Source: an uncultured Williamsia sp. (lineage in GTDB: Bacteria; Actinomycetota; Actinomycetes; Mycobacteriales; Mycobacteriaceae). Taken from it: 64,000 nt of DNA. The stretch covers positions 577,329-641,328 of the forward strand of contig NZ_CANLWM010000002.1 in assembly GCF_947494875.1 (NCBI RefSeq). The letters run 5' to 3'. Numbering within the stretch: the stretch's first letter is position 1; each line of letters opens with the position of its first letter. This document shows positions 53,963 through 63,044 of the stretch, piece after piece. The notes under the pieces are model-generated. The model saw only the letters and a list, made by a program, of their open reading frames with translations, did no database searches and was not told where the DNA came from. The position numbers and the translations under genes were made by a program.

Positions 53963-55561
53963 ATGACCTCGGTCACGGACAGCTCCCCCGCCACCGCCGC
54001 GCAGCCCTTCCCCCGCGACACCGAACCCCTGATCTCGCAGCGGCACACCTGGGTCAACCAGGTGCGGATGCACGCGATCATGCGGCCCGACGAGTTCGCG
54101 ATCCGCCACGAGGGGCACAGCACCACCTGGCGTGGACTCGAGTCCCGGATGAGCCGCCTCGCGGCGGCGCTCGACGACCGCGGCGTCGGCTTCGGTGACC
54201 GCGTCCTGGTCCTCACCCTCAACCGCGTCGAGTTCTTCGAGACCGTGCTCGCCGTCAACGCGCTCGGCGCGATCGTCGTGCCGGTGAACTTCCGGATGGC
54301 CCCGCCGGAGGTGCTGCACCTCGTCACCGACACCGCCGCCCGGGCGATCGTGCACGAGCCCGCCTTCGACGCCCTCGTCGACGCGGTGGTGCAACTCCCC
54401 GGCGGCGCCACCGATCTGCGCATCCGTCTCGACGGCGGGCGGGACACGGCGCTGGACTACGAGGCGCTGATCGCCGAGGACCGCACGCTGCGCCCGGTCG
54501 ACGTCCCGGAGACGACGCCGGCCGCCATCATGTACACCTCCGGCACCACCGGGCGCCCCAAAGGCGCTGTGCTGACACACATCAACCTGCAGGCGCAGGC
54601 GATGCACAACATGGTCGCCCCGGGTGTGGTCGACCACGAGGCCGTCTCGGCGATAGCGGTACCGGTCTTCCACATCGCCGCGCTCGGCGTCCTCTCCACA
54701 TGCCTTCTCGACGGTGTCGGCACGATCCTGTTCCCGCTCCGGCAGTTCGACCCGGCGGCGACGCTCGACGTGATGGCCCGCGAGGGCATCACGACGATGT
54801 TCATGGTGCCGGCGCAGTGGCAGGCGGTCATCGCAGAGCAGCGCGCCCGCCCGCGGGATCTCGCGCTCAGGTTCCTGTGGTGGGGTGCGGCCCCGGCGTC
54901 GGGCACCCTGCTCGCGTCGATGGCCGAGACGTTCCCCGACTCCACCATCTGCGCGGTCTTCGGGCAGACGGAGATGTCGCCGGTGACGTGCGCGCTGACG
55001 GGCGAGGACACCCACCGCAAGATCGGGTCGGTCGGGCGACCACTGCGGACCATTGCCGCCCGCGTCGTCGACCCCGACATGAACGACGTCGCGCCCGGCG
55101 AGGTCGGGGAGATCGTCTACCGCGGACCGAACCTGATGAGCGGGTACTGGAACCGCCCCGACGCGACCGCAGAGGCGTTCTCGGGTGGCTGGTTCCACTC
55201 CGGGGACCTCGTCCGCCTCGACGACGAGGGCTTCGTCTACGTCGTCGACCGGGCGAAGGACATGATCATCTCCGGCGGGGAGAACATCTACTGCGTCGAG
55301 GTGGAGAACGCCCTCGCCGCGCACCCCTCGATCCGGGAGGTGGCCGTCATCGGCCGGCCCGACGACCGGTGGGGCGAGGTCGCCGTGGCTGTCGTCGCGG
55401 TCCATCCCGACTCGTCGGCGCCGACCGTCGCCGATCTCCGGTCGTTCCTCGACGACCGTCTCGCCCGCTACAAACATCCCGCCGACGTCGTCGTCGTCGA
55501 CGAACTGCCGCGGAACCCCGCCGGCAAGGTGAACAAGGGCCGGCTGCGCACCGCGGGATGA
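53963..55561 (+). CDS. fadD5: Fatty-acyl-CoA synthetase FadD5-like
   Basis: A 532-residue ANL-family ligase: IMYTSGTTGRPKGAVLTH (P-loop), WWGAAPASGTLL, CAVFGQTEMSPVTCALTG, HSGDLVRLDDEG (hinge) and the catalytic lysine in LPRNPAGKVNK. It matches M. tuberculosis FadD5 along its length from memory, including RQ/QRHTWVNQ at the N-terminus. FadD5 there heads the mce1 locus; here no mce or yrbE gene follows. It would activate long-chain fatty acids. Confidence 0.9.
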   Translation: MTSVTDSSPATAAQPFPRDTEPLISQRHTWVNQVRMHAIMRPDEFAIRHEGHSTTWRGLESRMSRLAAALDDRGVGFGDRVLVLTLNRVEFFETVLAVNALGAIVVPVNFRMAPPEVLHLVTDTAARAIVHEPAFDALVDAVVQLPGGATDLRIRLDGGRDTALDYEALIAEDRTLRPVDVPETTPAAIMYTSGTTGRPKGAVLTHINLQAQAMHNMVAPGVVDHEAVSAIAVPVFHIAALGVLSTCLLDGVGTILFPLRQFDPAATLDVMAREGITTMFMVPAQWQAVIAEQRARPRDLALRFLWWGAAPASGTLLASMAETFPDSTICAVFGQTEMSPVTCALTGEDTHRKIGSVGRPLRTIAARVVDPDMNDVAPGEVGEIVYRGPNLMSGYWNRPDATAEAFSGGWFHSGDLVRLDDEGFVYVVDRAKDMIISGGENIYCVEVENALAAHPSIREVAVIGRPDDRWGEVAVAVVAVHPDSSAPTVADLRSFLDDRLARYKHPADVVVVDELPRNPAGKVNKGRLRTAG

Positions 55562-55699
55562 TCTGCGCGACGTCGGCCCGGTCCGTCTCGTGCGCGTGAG
55601 GGATCTCACCGAGTCGGGGACGTGCCACCGGGTGGCCTTCGCCCGACTACACGGGTGCGCCGCGCCGAGGAGTTCTCGGGTGGCCCGCAGGAGGTGACC

Positions 55700-56545
55700 A
55701 TGTCCGTTCGCGAGAACCCCACCAGCCGGGACGAACCCGCTTTCGACCCCCGGACCAGCGAGTCCCTGCTCGCCGCCACGCCGGCGGGAGCGACCGACGA
55801 CGCCGTCGAGGTCGCGGCCACCGCCGCTGCGGCGGCTGCGCCGGATCCCGGGTCACTCGCCGCGATGCTGGTCGCACTCGGGGGCAGCATCGCCGACGAG
55901 GACGACCTCGTGGTGCTGCTGCAACGCGTCGTCGACGTCGCCCACGAGGTGATCGACGGCGCCGACTGCGCGAGCATCACGATCGACCTCGGCGGTCGGA
56001 CATACACCGCCGTGCACACCGACACCCGCACGCTGCGCGTCGACGCCGAGCAGTACGACGCCGGCGACGGGCCGTGCCTGCAGTCGGCGCACACGGGCGA
56101 GACCGTCCTCGTCGACGTCGGTGCGGGTGGACAGCGCTGGCCGCGGTTCGCCGAGGCCGCCGCGGAGGAGGGCATCCTGTCGTTCCTCGCCGCCCCGTTG
56201 TCCGCAGCCGGACAACCCCTGGGAGCACTGAACCTCTACGGCACGGCGCCGGCAGCGTTCGACACCGTCGACGCCGATGTGGTGACACTCCTGACGACCA
56301 CGGTGAGCCGCGCGATCGCGGACTTCGCACGGTTCCGATCCGCGGTCGAGGTCGCGGACGCCCTGCGCGTCGCGCTGGAGAACCGGGCCCCGATCGAGCA
56401 GGCCAAGGGCATCATCATGGCCGACCACGGCGTCGACGCCGACCAGGCGTTCGCGCTGCTCCGCACTCGATCGCAGAACAGCAACCGGCGGGTGCGCGAC
56501 ATCGCGTCCGACCTCATCGCATCCCGTACGCGCCCGGCACCGTAG
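55700..56545 (+). CDS. GAF and ANTAR domain regulator
   Basis: A 281-residue protein. Residues about 75-200 form a GAF sensor (QYDAGDGPCLQSAHTGE, FLAAPLSAAGQPLGALNLYG). Residues about 215-275 are an ANTAR RNA-binding domain (ENRAPIEQAKGIIMADHGVD). ANTAR proteins bind paired hairpins in nascent RNA and act as antiterminators. AGGAGG at 55689-55694 sets ATG 55700. The N-terminal 45 residues are Ala/Thr-rich and look disordered. It precedes EAL- and GGDEF-type genes on the same strand. Confidence 0.92.
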   Translation: MSVRENPTSRDEPAFDPRTSESLLAATPAGATDDAVEVAATAAAAAAPDPGSLAAMLVALGGSIADEDDLVVLLQRVVDVAHEVIDGADCASITIDLGGRTYTAVHTDTRTLRVDAEQYDAGDGPCLQSAHTGETVLVDVGAGGQRWPRFAEAAAEEGILSFLAAPLSAAGQPLGALNLYGTAPAAFDTVDADVVTLLTTTVSRAIADFARFRSAVEVADALRVALENRAPIEQAKGIIMADHGVDADQAFALLRTRSQNSNRRVRDIASDLIASRTRPAP

Positions 56546-56602
56546 GATGAACACGCCTCTTCCCCGTGACGGCGCCATCGGCGCAGCTGTCGGGAAGGGG
56601 AC

Positions 56603-57784
56603 ATGACGATGATCGATCGCGGTTCACCGCGAGAGTCCGCCGACCACTCCCCCCTCGCCGCTCTCGGCATCACCGCCCGCGTCCGCGGGGTCCATCGACT
56701 CTCCGATGGTGCTCTCGCAGCCCGGATGGTCGCCCTGACCGGGCCGCCGGGCAGCTCCCTCGAGGCCGAGGACGACCTGCGGCACGTCGCCGCGCTCATG
56801 CAGCAGACCGCGGACCTCGACGACTACGCGATCCGCTTCACCCGCCGGCTCGCCGCCGCCGCCGATCTCCCGCTCCTCACCGTCGTCGACCCCTCGTCGG
56901 CGGCGAACCTCGCCGTCCCGCTCACCGGCCTGTCGGTCTCGCTGGAACCGCGGGATTTCGCCCGCTCGCCCCGCCGTTGCCTCGACACCGTGCGCGTGGC
57001 GCGGGCTGCTGGTCGCCGGGTGTGCGTGCGGGTGGGCGTGGACGACCTCGCACTGGCCGTGCTGCCGATCATCGAACCCGACGTCGTCGTGCTGCGATCG
57101 GAGGTGATCGCGCAGGTGCGGGACCCGTCGGTGGCGCGCCTGGTGCAGGAGGTCACCGCGCACCTCGAGAACTCCGCCGCCGTCGTCCTCGCCGAAGGAG
57201 TCGACAGCCTCGACGCCGCGCGGACCGCCCTGAGTCTCGGCGCGCAGTACGGCACGGGCGCGGCCTTCGACGACCCCGCGTCCGTTGCGGTCGTCGCCCC
57301 GTTCCCGGCGCCTGTCGCGCCGTGCGCGCGGCATGAGCCGACGGGAACGCCGTTCGCGATCCTCGCCGCGACCCACCGACCTCGTCGGGGTGATGAGTCG
57401 CTGCTGCAGGAGATGGGCCGGTCACTGGAGGCGCAGGCGACCGGGACGGGCGCCGCGGCCCTCGTCGTGCGGACGGCGGGTGCGTCGTGCGAGCTCGGGC
57501 ACCTGACCGCCCGACGATGGGACGGGATCGCCGACACGACCGGCATGACCACCACGTACGGCGTCCGGATGCCCCTGCTGCGCACCACCCACGACGCACA
57601 GCACCCGACCGGCCCGGGGTGGAACATCGCCGTCGTGGGACCGCATGTGGCGGCCCTACTCGCCGCCCGTCCGCTGCCGTCGGCGGACGGCGATCGCCGA
57701 TTCGAGTTCGTGCAGACCTACGACCGGGCGACCGTGGTCGCCGCCACGCGAGCACTGCTCCGCGAATTCGCCGAGGCGAACTGA
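56603..57784 (+). CDS. Degenerate EAL-domain protein with C-terminal sensory domain
   Basis: A 393-residue protein. Residues about 50-235 look like an EAL phosphodiesterase barrel that has lost catalytic residues: the ends VVLAEGVDSLDAARTALSLG and QYGTGAAFDDPA match the EAL 3' half, but no EAL signature or metal-binding Glu set is seen. Residues about 245-390 resemble a DICT-like sensory domain (ILAATHRPRRGDESLLQEMG). It probably binds or senses rather than cuts c-di-GMP. It lies 57 nt after the GAF-ANTAR gene. Confidence 0.75.
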   Translation: MTMIDRGSPRESADHSPLAALGITARVRGVHRLSDGALAARMVALTGPPGSSLEAEDDLRHVAALMQQTADLDDYAIRFTRRLAAAADLPLLTVVDPSSAANLAVPLTGLSVSLEPRDFARSPRRCLDTVRVARAAGRRVCVRVGVDDLALAVLPIIEPDVVVLRSEVIAQVRDPSVARLVQEVTAHLENSAAVVLAEGVDSLDAARTALSLGAQYGTGAAFDDPASVAVVAPFPAPVAPCARHEPTGTPFAILAATHRPRRGDESLLQEMGRSLEAQATGTGAAALVVRTAGASCELGHLTARRWDGIADTTGMTTTYGVRMPLLRTTHDAQHPTGPGWNIAVVGPHVAALLAARPLPSADGDRRFEFVQTYDRATVVAATRALLREFAEAN

Positions 57785-57836
57785 CCCACCGGCGCGGTGT
57801 CCGCGTCGCACTGCGTTCGACGGGTGGGTCGCGGCG

Positions 57837-57842
57837 TATCCT
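57837..57842 (+). promoter_or_regulatory. -10 element for a leaderless GGDEF mRNA
   Basis: TATCCT is followed by six bases and then GTG 57849. The absence of a Shine-Dalgarno supports leaderless transcription and this start choice. Confidence 0.5.
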
Positions 57843-57848
57843 TCGCCG

Positions 57849-58922
57849 GTGCATCCAGAGCGGACCGCCTCGGCGATGGCCTCGGTGGAGGACAGCGCGC
57901 TGGTGCGGGACCGCCTCGACGTGACACTGGCACTGGCCGCCGCCCTCTTCGGCGTGACGGCGGTCGCGCAGCTGGCAGCGGATCACGCGCGGGCGGTGTG
58001 GATCCCGAGCGCCGTCGCCCTCGTCACGGCGACCGTGTTCGCGAGCGCCTGCGTCCTCATCCGCCGCCGTCGCGGACTGTTCCTGTTACGCCACACCACG
58101 CTGTGGTCGGCCGCCGTCGCGGCGCTCGTCGGCGTGAACCCGTTCGCGTACATGATGGCCACCGGGATCACCTATCCCGCGATCGGCGCGCTGCTCACGA
58201 TCGTGGCGATCGCAGCACTCTTCCCCGCCTGGAGGGTCGCCTCGTCGATCATCGTCGTCGTCAACGTGTGCTGGATCGCCACGGCACTCGCGATCCCACC
58301 GGAGCCCGGCCTCGGAACCCTGCTGCTGCAGATGGGCAAGGCCGACGCGCTGGCCGCGATGATCATCATCACCTGGGAACGCACACGTTCCCGCGTCGCG
58401 GGCGCCAACACACTGATAAGGCAGCTCGCTGTCGTCGACGACCTGACCGGTCTGCCGAACCGTCGCGGACTGCTCGAGCGCGGCGCAGAACTCGTGGACC
58501 AGGCACGGCAGGCCGACCTCCGGATCGGCGTCGGGTTCATCGACATCGACGGCCTGAAGCAGGTCAACGACCAGGCCGGCCATGCCGCCGGGGACGACAT
58601 GATCCGTAGGGCGGCACAATGTCTGGCGACGTCGGCGACGACATACGGACTCTTCGTCGCGCGCCTCGCGGGAGACGAGTTCGTCGTCGTCGGATCGGGA
58701 GATGCGGCACGACTGTGGCCGGATCCCCTGTCGGCTCTGCGGACCGCCCTCGCACGTCAGGGGATCTCCGCGAGCATCGGCGGGTCGGTGGGCGACGGAC
58801 GCGCGACGGGATCCTTCGACCGGCTCCTGAGCGAGGCCGACTTGGCGATGATGGCGGACAAGCGCTCACGACGGTCGTCGTCGGCACCCGACCGCGACGG
58901 CGGTCAGAGCAGCCCGAGCTGA
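57849..58922 (+). CDS. Membrane diguanylate cyclase (GGDEF domain)
   Basis: A 357-residue protein with about six membrane helices (residues 20-175) followed by a GGDEF domain (about 195-345). The signature reads RLAGDEFVVV, an AGDEF variant that is active in several known cyclases, and LTGLPNRRGLLERG plus IDIDGLKQVND give the nucleotide and metal sites. No RxxD inhibitory site was clear. The start is set by the -10 at 57837. Its 3' end overlaps the convergent F420 gene by 19 bp. Confidence 0.9.
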   Translation: MHPERTASAMASVEDSALVRDRLDVTLALAAALFGVTAVAQLAADHARAVWIPSAVALVTATVFASACVLIRRRRGLFLLRHTTLWSAAVAALVGVNPFAYMMATGITYPAIGALLTIVAIAALFPAWRVASSIIVVVNVCWIATALAIPPEPGLGTLLLQMGKADALAAMIIITWERTRSRVAGANTLIRQLAVVDDLTGLPNRRGLLERGAELVDQARQADLRIGVGFIDIDGLKQVNDQAGHAAGDDMIRRAAQCLATSATTYGLFVARLAGDEFVVVGSGDAARLWPDPLSALRTALARQGISASIGGSVGDGRATGSFDRLLSEADLAMMADKRSRRSSSAPDRDGGQSSPS

Positions 58923-59752
58923 CCGGCTCGCTTGGCGAGATAGCCCCGGGCCTTCTCCACGTCGTCATCGGGCACCCCGTACAGGACGAGGGTCACGCCG
59001 AGATCGTCCCAGCGGGCGAGCTTCTCGGGGTCCGGACGGCCGTCGAGGGCGATGATCTGCGGCGAGCCCGACCGGCCGTGATCGGCCCAGATCTTCTGCA
59101 GCAGGCGCACCGAGTCGTCGATGTCGGTGTCGGTGGGTGTGGTCAGCCAGCCGTCGGCGTTCTTCGCGATCCAGGTGAAGTTCTTCTCCGTCGCACCGGC
59201 ACCGACGACCACCGGGACACCGGGCTGCTGAGGTGTCTTGGGCCACGCCCAGCTCGGACCGAAGTTCACGAACTCGCCCGCGAACTCGGCCTCCTCCTGC
59301 GACCACAGCGCACGCATCGCCTCGAGGTACTCGCGCAGCATCGTGCGACGCCGCTTCGGCGGGACGCCGTGGTCGCCGAGTTCGTCGAGGTTCCAGCCGA
59401 AGCCCACGCCCAACGTGACCCGACCGTCGGAGAGGTGGTCGAGGGTGGCGATCTGCTTGGCGAGCGTCAGCGGGTCCGACTGCACCGGCAGCGCGACCGC
59501 GGTGCCCAACCGGACACGGGAGGTGACCGCAGCGGCCGCCCCGAGCGACACCCACGGGTCGAGGGTGCGCATGTAGCGATCGTCGGGCAACGACGCATCG
59601 CCGGTCTGCGGGTGGGCGGCATCGCGCCGGGTGGGGATGTGGCTGTGCTCGGGGACGAAGTAGGCGGCAAAACCCGCTTCTTCCACCAGCGGCGCCAGCG
59701 TGGCCGGCCGCAGGCCACGGTCGCTGGTGAACTGCACGATGCCGTAGTCCAT
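58904..59752 (-). CDS. LLM-class F420-dependent oxidoreductase
   Basis: A 282-residue luciferase-like TIM barrel: EEAGFAAYFVPEHSHIPT, RVRLGTAVALPVQSDPLTLA, DHLSDGRVTLGVGFGWNLDE, and VPVVVGAGATEKNFTWIAKN. Such proteins use F420 or FMN to oxidise or reduce diverse small molecules. GGAGG five bases before ATG 59752 fixes the start. A copy of the shared 8-4-8 dyad lies 40 bp upstream, suggesting TetR control. It overlaps the GGDEF gene by 19 bp. Confidence 0.92.
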   Translation of the reverse strand: MDYGIVQFTSDRGLRPATLAPLVEEAGFAAYFVPEHSHIPTRRDAAHPQTGDASLPDDRYMRTLDPWVSLGAAAAVTSRVRLGTAVALPVQSDPLTLAKQIATLDHLSDGRVTLGVGFGWNLDELGDHGVPPKRRRTMLREYLEAMRALWSQEEAEFAGEFVNFGPSWAWPKTPQQPGVPVVVGAGATEKNFTWIAKNADGWLTTPTDTDIDDSVRLLQKIWADHGRSGSPQIIALDGRPDPEKLARWDDLGVTLVLYGVPDDDVEKARGYLAKRAGQLGLL

Positions 59753-59791
59753 GGATCCTCCGCGAAGCCGACCCGCCGACGATCGACGGGT

Positions 59792-59811
59792 GTCTGGACA
59801 CCAGTCTAGTC
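59792..59811. promoter_or_regulatory. 8-4-8 dyad, shared operator motif (site 3)
   Basis: GTCTGGAC-ACCA-GTCTAGTC has the same GAC-N4-GTC centre as the dyads at 15539 and 46363. It lies 40 bp upstream of the F420-oxidoreductase start. Confidence 0.5.
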
Positions 59812-59840
59812 AGGTGGACAGTCGCGGTCCAGGGTCGAGG

Positions 59841-60983
59841 TCAGACGAGCGCGCAGGTGCAGTCGAGGGCGGCGGTGTCGTACACCGGCGCCGAGTAGGG
59901 ATCGGCGTCGCGGAAGACACCGTTGCCCGGCGAGGTACGGCTCAGCGCATCGGCGGCGAGCACCACCGCGGCCGATGTCCAGCAGCTCTTCTCGACCGGC
60001 CACCGCTTGCCGTCGGCGTAGACCAGACCCGTCCAGTACGACCCGTCCGGGTCGCGCAGGTGCTGCATGTCGGAGAACAGACGCAGGGCGGTGGCGTGGT
60101 CGCCGAGGCAGTCGAGGGCGAGCACCAGCTCACACGTCTCGGCGCCGGTCACCCACGGTCGGTGGTCGACGCAGCGGATCCCGAGACCGGTGACGACGAA
60201 CTCGTCCCATCGCGACGCGATGAGCTCCTCGCCCTGCCGGCCGCGGACCGCACCACCGAGCACCGGGTAGTACCAGTCCATCGAGTGGTCCGACGGCGGC
60301 AGGAAACGGTCGGTGTGCGCCCGCAGCGCGTGTCCGAGACGGTCCCGCGCAGCGACCCAGCGCGGCTCGGGCTGCCCGACCGCCTCGGCGAGCAGAGCTG
60401 CGCAGCCGAGGGCCTGGTGGATGCTCGCGCTGCCGGTGAGCATGGCGTCGTCGAACATCCCGGGCGGCACCGCGCCCATCTCCCCCACACCGGCGTGCGT
60501 CGATCCGGGAGCGGCCTGGTCCTGCGAGTGCGGGAGCGGATGCGCACCACCCCAACGGATCTGGCCGCTCGGCGCCTGGAAGCGCAGCACCAGCTCGACG
60601 GCCGTGCGCACCGTGGGCCACAGCCGACGCAGGAACGCCTCGTCCTCGGTGACGAGGTAGTGATGCCACACCCCCACAGCGAGGTAGGCACAGAAGTTGG
60701 CGTCGGTGTTGGGGTCGGTGACCCGCCCGTCGACGATCCGGATGGGCCACGACCCGTCGGGGCGCTGGGTGCGCCGCGACCACTCGTAGGCGGCCTCCGC
60801 CTCGGCGTGGAACCCGGTGACGCTCAACGCCATCGCGGACTCGACGTGATCCCACGGGTCGGTCTGGCCGCCCGGGAACCACGGGAGCGCGCCCGAGGAC
60901 TCCTGCATGGCCGCGATCGCCGCGCCGGTGGCGGCGCACTGGTCGGCGGTGACGACACCGGGGACCTCGGGGAACAGGGTCAT
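59841..60983 (-). CDS. Six-hairpin (prenyltransferase/glycosidase-like) protein
   Basis: A 380-residue alpha/alpha-toroid protein, often called prenyltransferase-like in actinobacteria. It has PWFPGGQTDPWDHVESAMAL, YEWSRRTQRPDGSWPIRI, DPNTDANFCAYLAVGVWHHY and CELVLALDCLGDHATAL. The repeated W/D/H pattern resembles glycoside hydrolase family 15-type barrels more than true prenyltransferases. It is third in an operon after a glycosyltransferase and a methyltransferase gene, so a role in a surface glycoconjugate is likely but unproven. Confidence 0.85.
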   Translation of the reverse strand: MTLFPEVPGVVTADQCAATGAAIAAMQESSGALPWFPGGQTDPWDHVESAMALSVTGFHAEAEAAYEWSRRTQRPDGSWPIRIVDGRVTDPNTDANFCAYLAVGVWHHYLVTEDEAFLRRLWPTVRTAVELVLRFQAPSGQIRWGGAHPLPHSQDQAAPGSTHAGVGEMGAVPPGMFDDAMLTGSASIHQALGCAALLAEAVGQPEPRWVAARDRLGHALRAHTDRFLPPSDHSMDWYYPVLGGAVRGRQGEELIASRWDEFVVTGLGIRCVDHRPWVTGAETCELVLALDCLGDHATALRLFSDMQHLRDPDGSYWTGLVYADGKRWPVEKSCWTSAAVVLAADALSRTSPGNGVFRDADPYSAPVYDTAALDCTCALV

Positions 60984-60991
60984 GGCACGGA

Positions 60992-61705
60992 TCAGGCCGG
61001 CTTGTGGAGGTAGAGGACCACGGACTTGCCCAGCAGCGGGTCGAGCACGCGCTCCCCCACCCGGGTGAGCGCCGGGGCGCTCATCATGTCCCACACCAGC
61101 AGCTTGTGGTAGCCGCGGACCAGCGGATTGCGGTCGTTCTCCACGCCCACAGCGCATTTCAGCCACCAGTAGGGGGCGTGCAGCGCGTGACGGTGGTCGC
61201 TGCCGGTCACCTGCAGGCCGGCCGCGGCGAGCTTGTCCGCCAACTCGCTCGCCTTGTAGATGCGGACGTGTCCGCCCTCGACCTCGTGGTACGCGTCGGA
61301 GAACGCCCAACAGATCTTCTCGGGCCAGTAGCGCGGCACCGTCACGGCCGCGTGACCGCCGGGCTTGAGGATGCGGGCCATCTCGGCGATGGCCTCGGTG
61401 TCGGCGGGGACGTGCTCGAGGATCTCCGACATGAGGACGACGTCGAAGCTGTCGTCGGCGTAGGGCAGGTGCAGCGCGTCACCGACCTCGGTGCGGGCCT
61501 TCGCCGACGCGGGCACCTGGCTCTCGGCGATCATCGCGTCGAACATCTGCGAGACCTCGCCCATGTCCGACTCGGACTGGTCGAACGCGATGACGTCCGC
61601 GCCGCGCCGGAACATCTCGAAGGAGTGGCGGCCCTGGCCGGCCCCGATGTCGATGGCCGTCGTCCCGGCCCGGACGCCGAGGCGGTCGAAATCAACTGTC
61701 AGCAC
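60992..61705 (-). CDS. SAM-dependent methyltransferase (UbiE/type 11)
   Basis: A 237-residue class I methyltransferase: AIDIGAGQGRHSFEMF (SAM loop), VIAFDQSESDM (acidic site), DALHLPYADDSFDVVLMSEI and LEHVPADTEA. AAGGAG upstream and a 14-bp overlap with the glycosyltransferase end set the GTG start at 61705. It probably methylates the sugar or lipid made with the neighbouring enzymes. The C-terminal GKSVVLYLHKPA closes the domain. Confidence 0.9.
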   Translation of the reverse strand: MLTVDFDRLGVRAGTTAIDIGAGQGRHSFEMFRRGADVIAFDQSESDMGEVSQMFDAMIAESQVPASAKARTEVGDALHLPYADDSFDVVLMSEILEHVPADTEAIAEMARILKPGGHAAVTVPRYWPEKICWAFSDAYHEVEGGHVRIYKASELADKLAAAGLQVTGSDHRHALHAPYWWLKCAVGVENDRNPLVRGYHKLLVWDMMSAPALTRVGERVLDPLLGKSVVLYLHKPA

Positions 61706-62963
61706 GAGTGTCTCCTTCGGCACCATGCGTCGCTGCGATGGCGCGTTCGTAGTGTTCTGCGGTCCTGGCGGCGACGGCCGCCCAGCTGAATCGGGACTCG
61801 ACCCGGGCGCGACCGCCCTCGCCGAGGCGACGACGGAGGTCCGGATCGTCCAGGAGACGGCCGATGGCCGTGGCCAGAGCACCCGAATCCATCGGCGGCA
61901 CATGCAGTGTCGCCTCGCCGTCGGCGCCCGCGACCTCGGGGATCGCACCGGCGGTGGTGACCACCATCGGCGTACCGCAGCTCATGGCCTCGACCACAGG
62001 CAGCGAGAAGCCCTCGTACAGCGACGGCACGCAGGCGACCTCGGCCGAACCGATCAGCTCGCCGAGTTCCTCGTCGGTCAGCCCCGACCGCACGGTGACG
62101 CGATCGGCGATCGACAACTCGTTGACGAGTTTCGCCGTCGGCCCGTCGGGGTCGAGCTTCGACACCAGCTCGAGGTGCACCGGGCGTTCCGCGCCCAACT
62201 TGGCGATGGCCTCCAGCAGGTACGACACACCCTTGAGCGGCGCGTCCGCGCTGGCGACGCAGACCACGCGGCCCGGGACCCGGTGGTCGGCGGGCCGGAA
62301 CACCTCGGTGTCGACGCCGAGCGGGACGGTCTCGATGCGTCCGGCCGGGATGTCGAACGCCTTGCGGATGTCGACCTCGCTGCTGCGCGAGACGGTGAGC
62401 AGGTCGGGCAGTCGTCGGGCGACCTTGCCCTGCATCCGGGCGAACTGGTGCCACCGCAGCGCGGTGATCTTGCGCCATCCCTTGGCCGCCTTCACCGCGA
62501 GGCTGCGGTCACGGGTGATCGGGTGGTGGATGGTCGCGACGACGGGCAGCCCCGACTCCTGGATGCGCAGCAGGCCGTATCCCAGGCACTGGTTGTCGTG
62601 GACCACGTCGAACTCGTCGCGACGCTCGCCGAGGATCTTGGCCATGCGCAGGCTGAAGGTGAGCGGCTCGGGGAACCCGGCGGTGTACATCGTCGCCACC
62701 TCGAGCACGTCGATCCAGTCCCGGATCTCACTCGGCCGCGGCGTCCGGAACGGGTTCGGCTCGCCGTACAGGTCGAGGCTCGGCACCTTCGTGAGGGTGA
62801 CGCCGTGCTCGTAGGAGATGTCGTCGAGGTCAGGGTAGGGCTGCCCGGAAAACACCTCGACGGAGTGGCCGAGCAACGCGAGCTCCCGCGCGAGGTGACG
62901 GACGTAGACGCCCTGTCCACCGCAGTGCGGTTTGCTCCGGTAGGACAGCAGGGCGATACGCAC
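61692..62963 (-). CDS. GT4-family glycosyltransferase (Rv0225-like)
   Basis: A 423-residue GT-B glycosyltransferase. The N-terminal MRIALLSYRSKPHCGGQGVY, then VFSGQPYPDLDD and VHDNQCLGYG, closely match M. tuberculosis Rv0225 from memory. The donor site ACVPSLYEGFSLPVVEAMSC has the E-x7-E motif. It is first in a three-gene operon (glycosyltransferase, methyltransferase, six-hairpin protein). It likely builds a glycolipid or polysaccharide of the envelope; the product is not known. Confidence 0.92.
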   Translation of the reverse strand: MRIALLSYRSKPHCGGQGVYVRHLARELALLGHSVEVFSGQPYPDLDDISYEHGVTLTKVPSLDLYGEPNPFRTPRPSEIRDWIDVLEVATMYTAGFPEPLTFSLRMAKILGERRDEFDVVHDNQCLGYGLLRIQESGLPVVATIHHPITRDRSLAVKAAKGWRKITALRWHQFARMQGKVARRLPDLLTVSRSSEVDIRKAFDIPAGRIETVPLGVDTEVFRPADHRVPGRVVCVASADAPLKGVSYLLEAIAKLGAERPVHLELVSKLDPDGPTAKLVNELSIADRVTVRSGLTDEELGELIGSAEVACVPSLYEGFSLPVVEAMSCGTPMVVTTAGAIPEVAGADGEATLHVPPMDSGALATAIGRLLDDPDLRRRLGEGGRARVESRFSWAAVAARTAEHYERAIAATHGAEGDTRADS

Positions 62964-63044
62964 TCGGTGAGACCTCTCTCGTCGGTCGAGATGGGATGTC
63001 GGGGTCGGCCCCGGCGGATTGTGGTGGTGGGCGGCTCGCGACCG

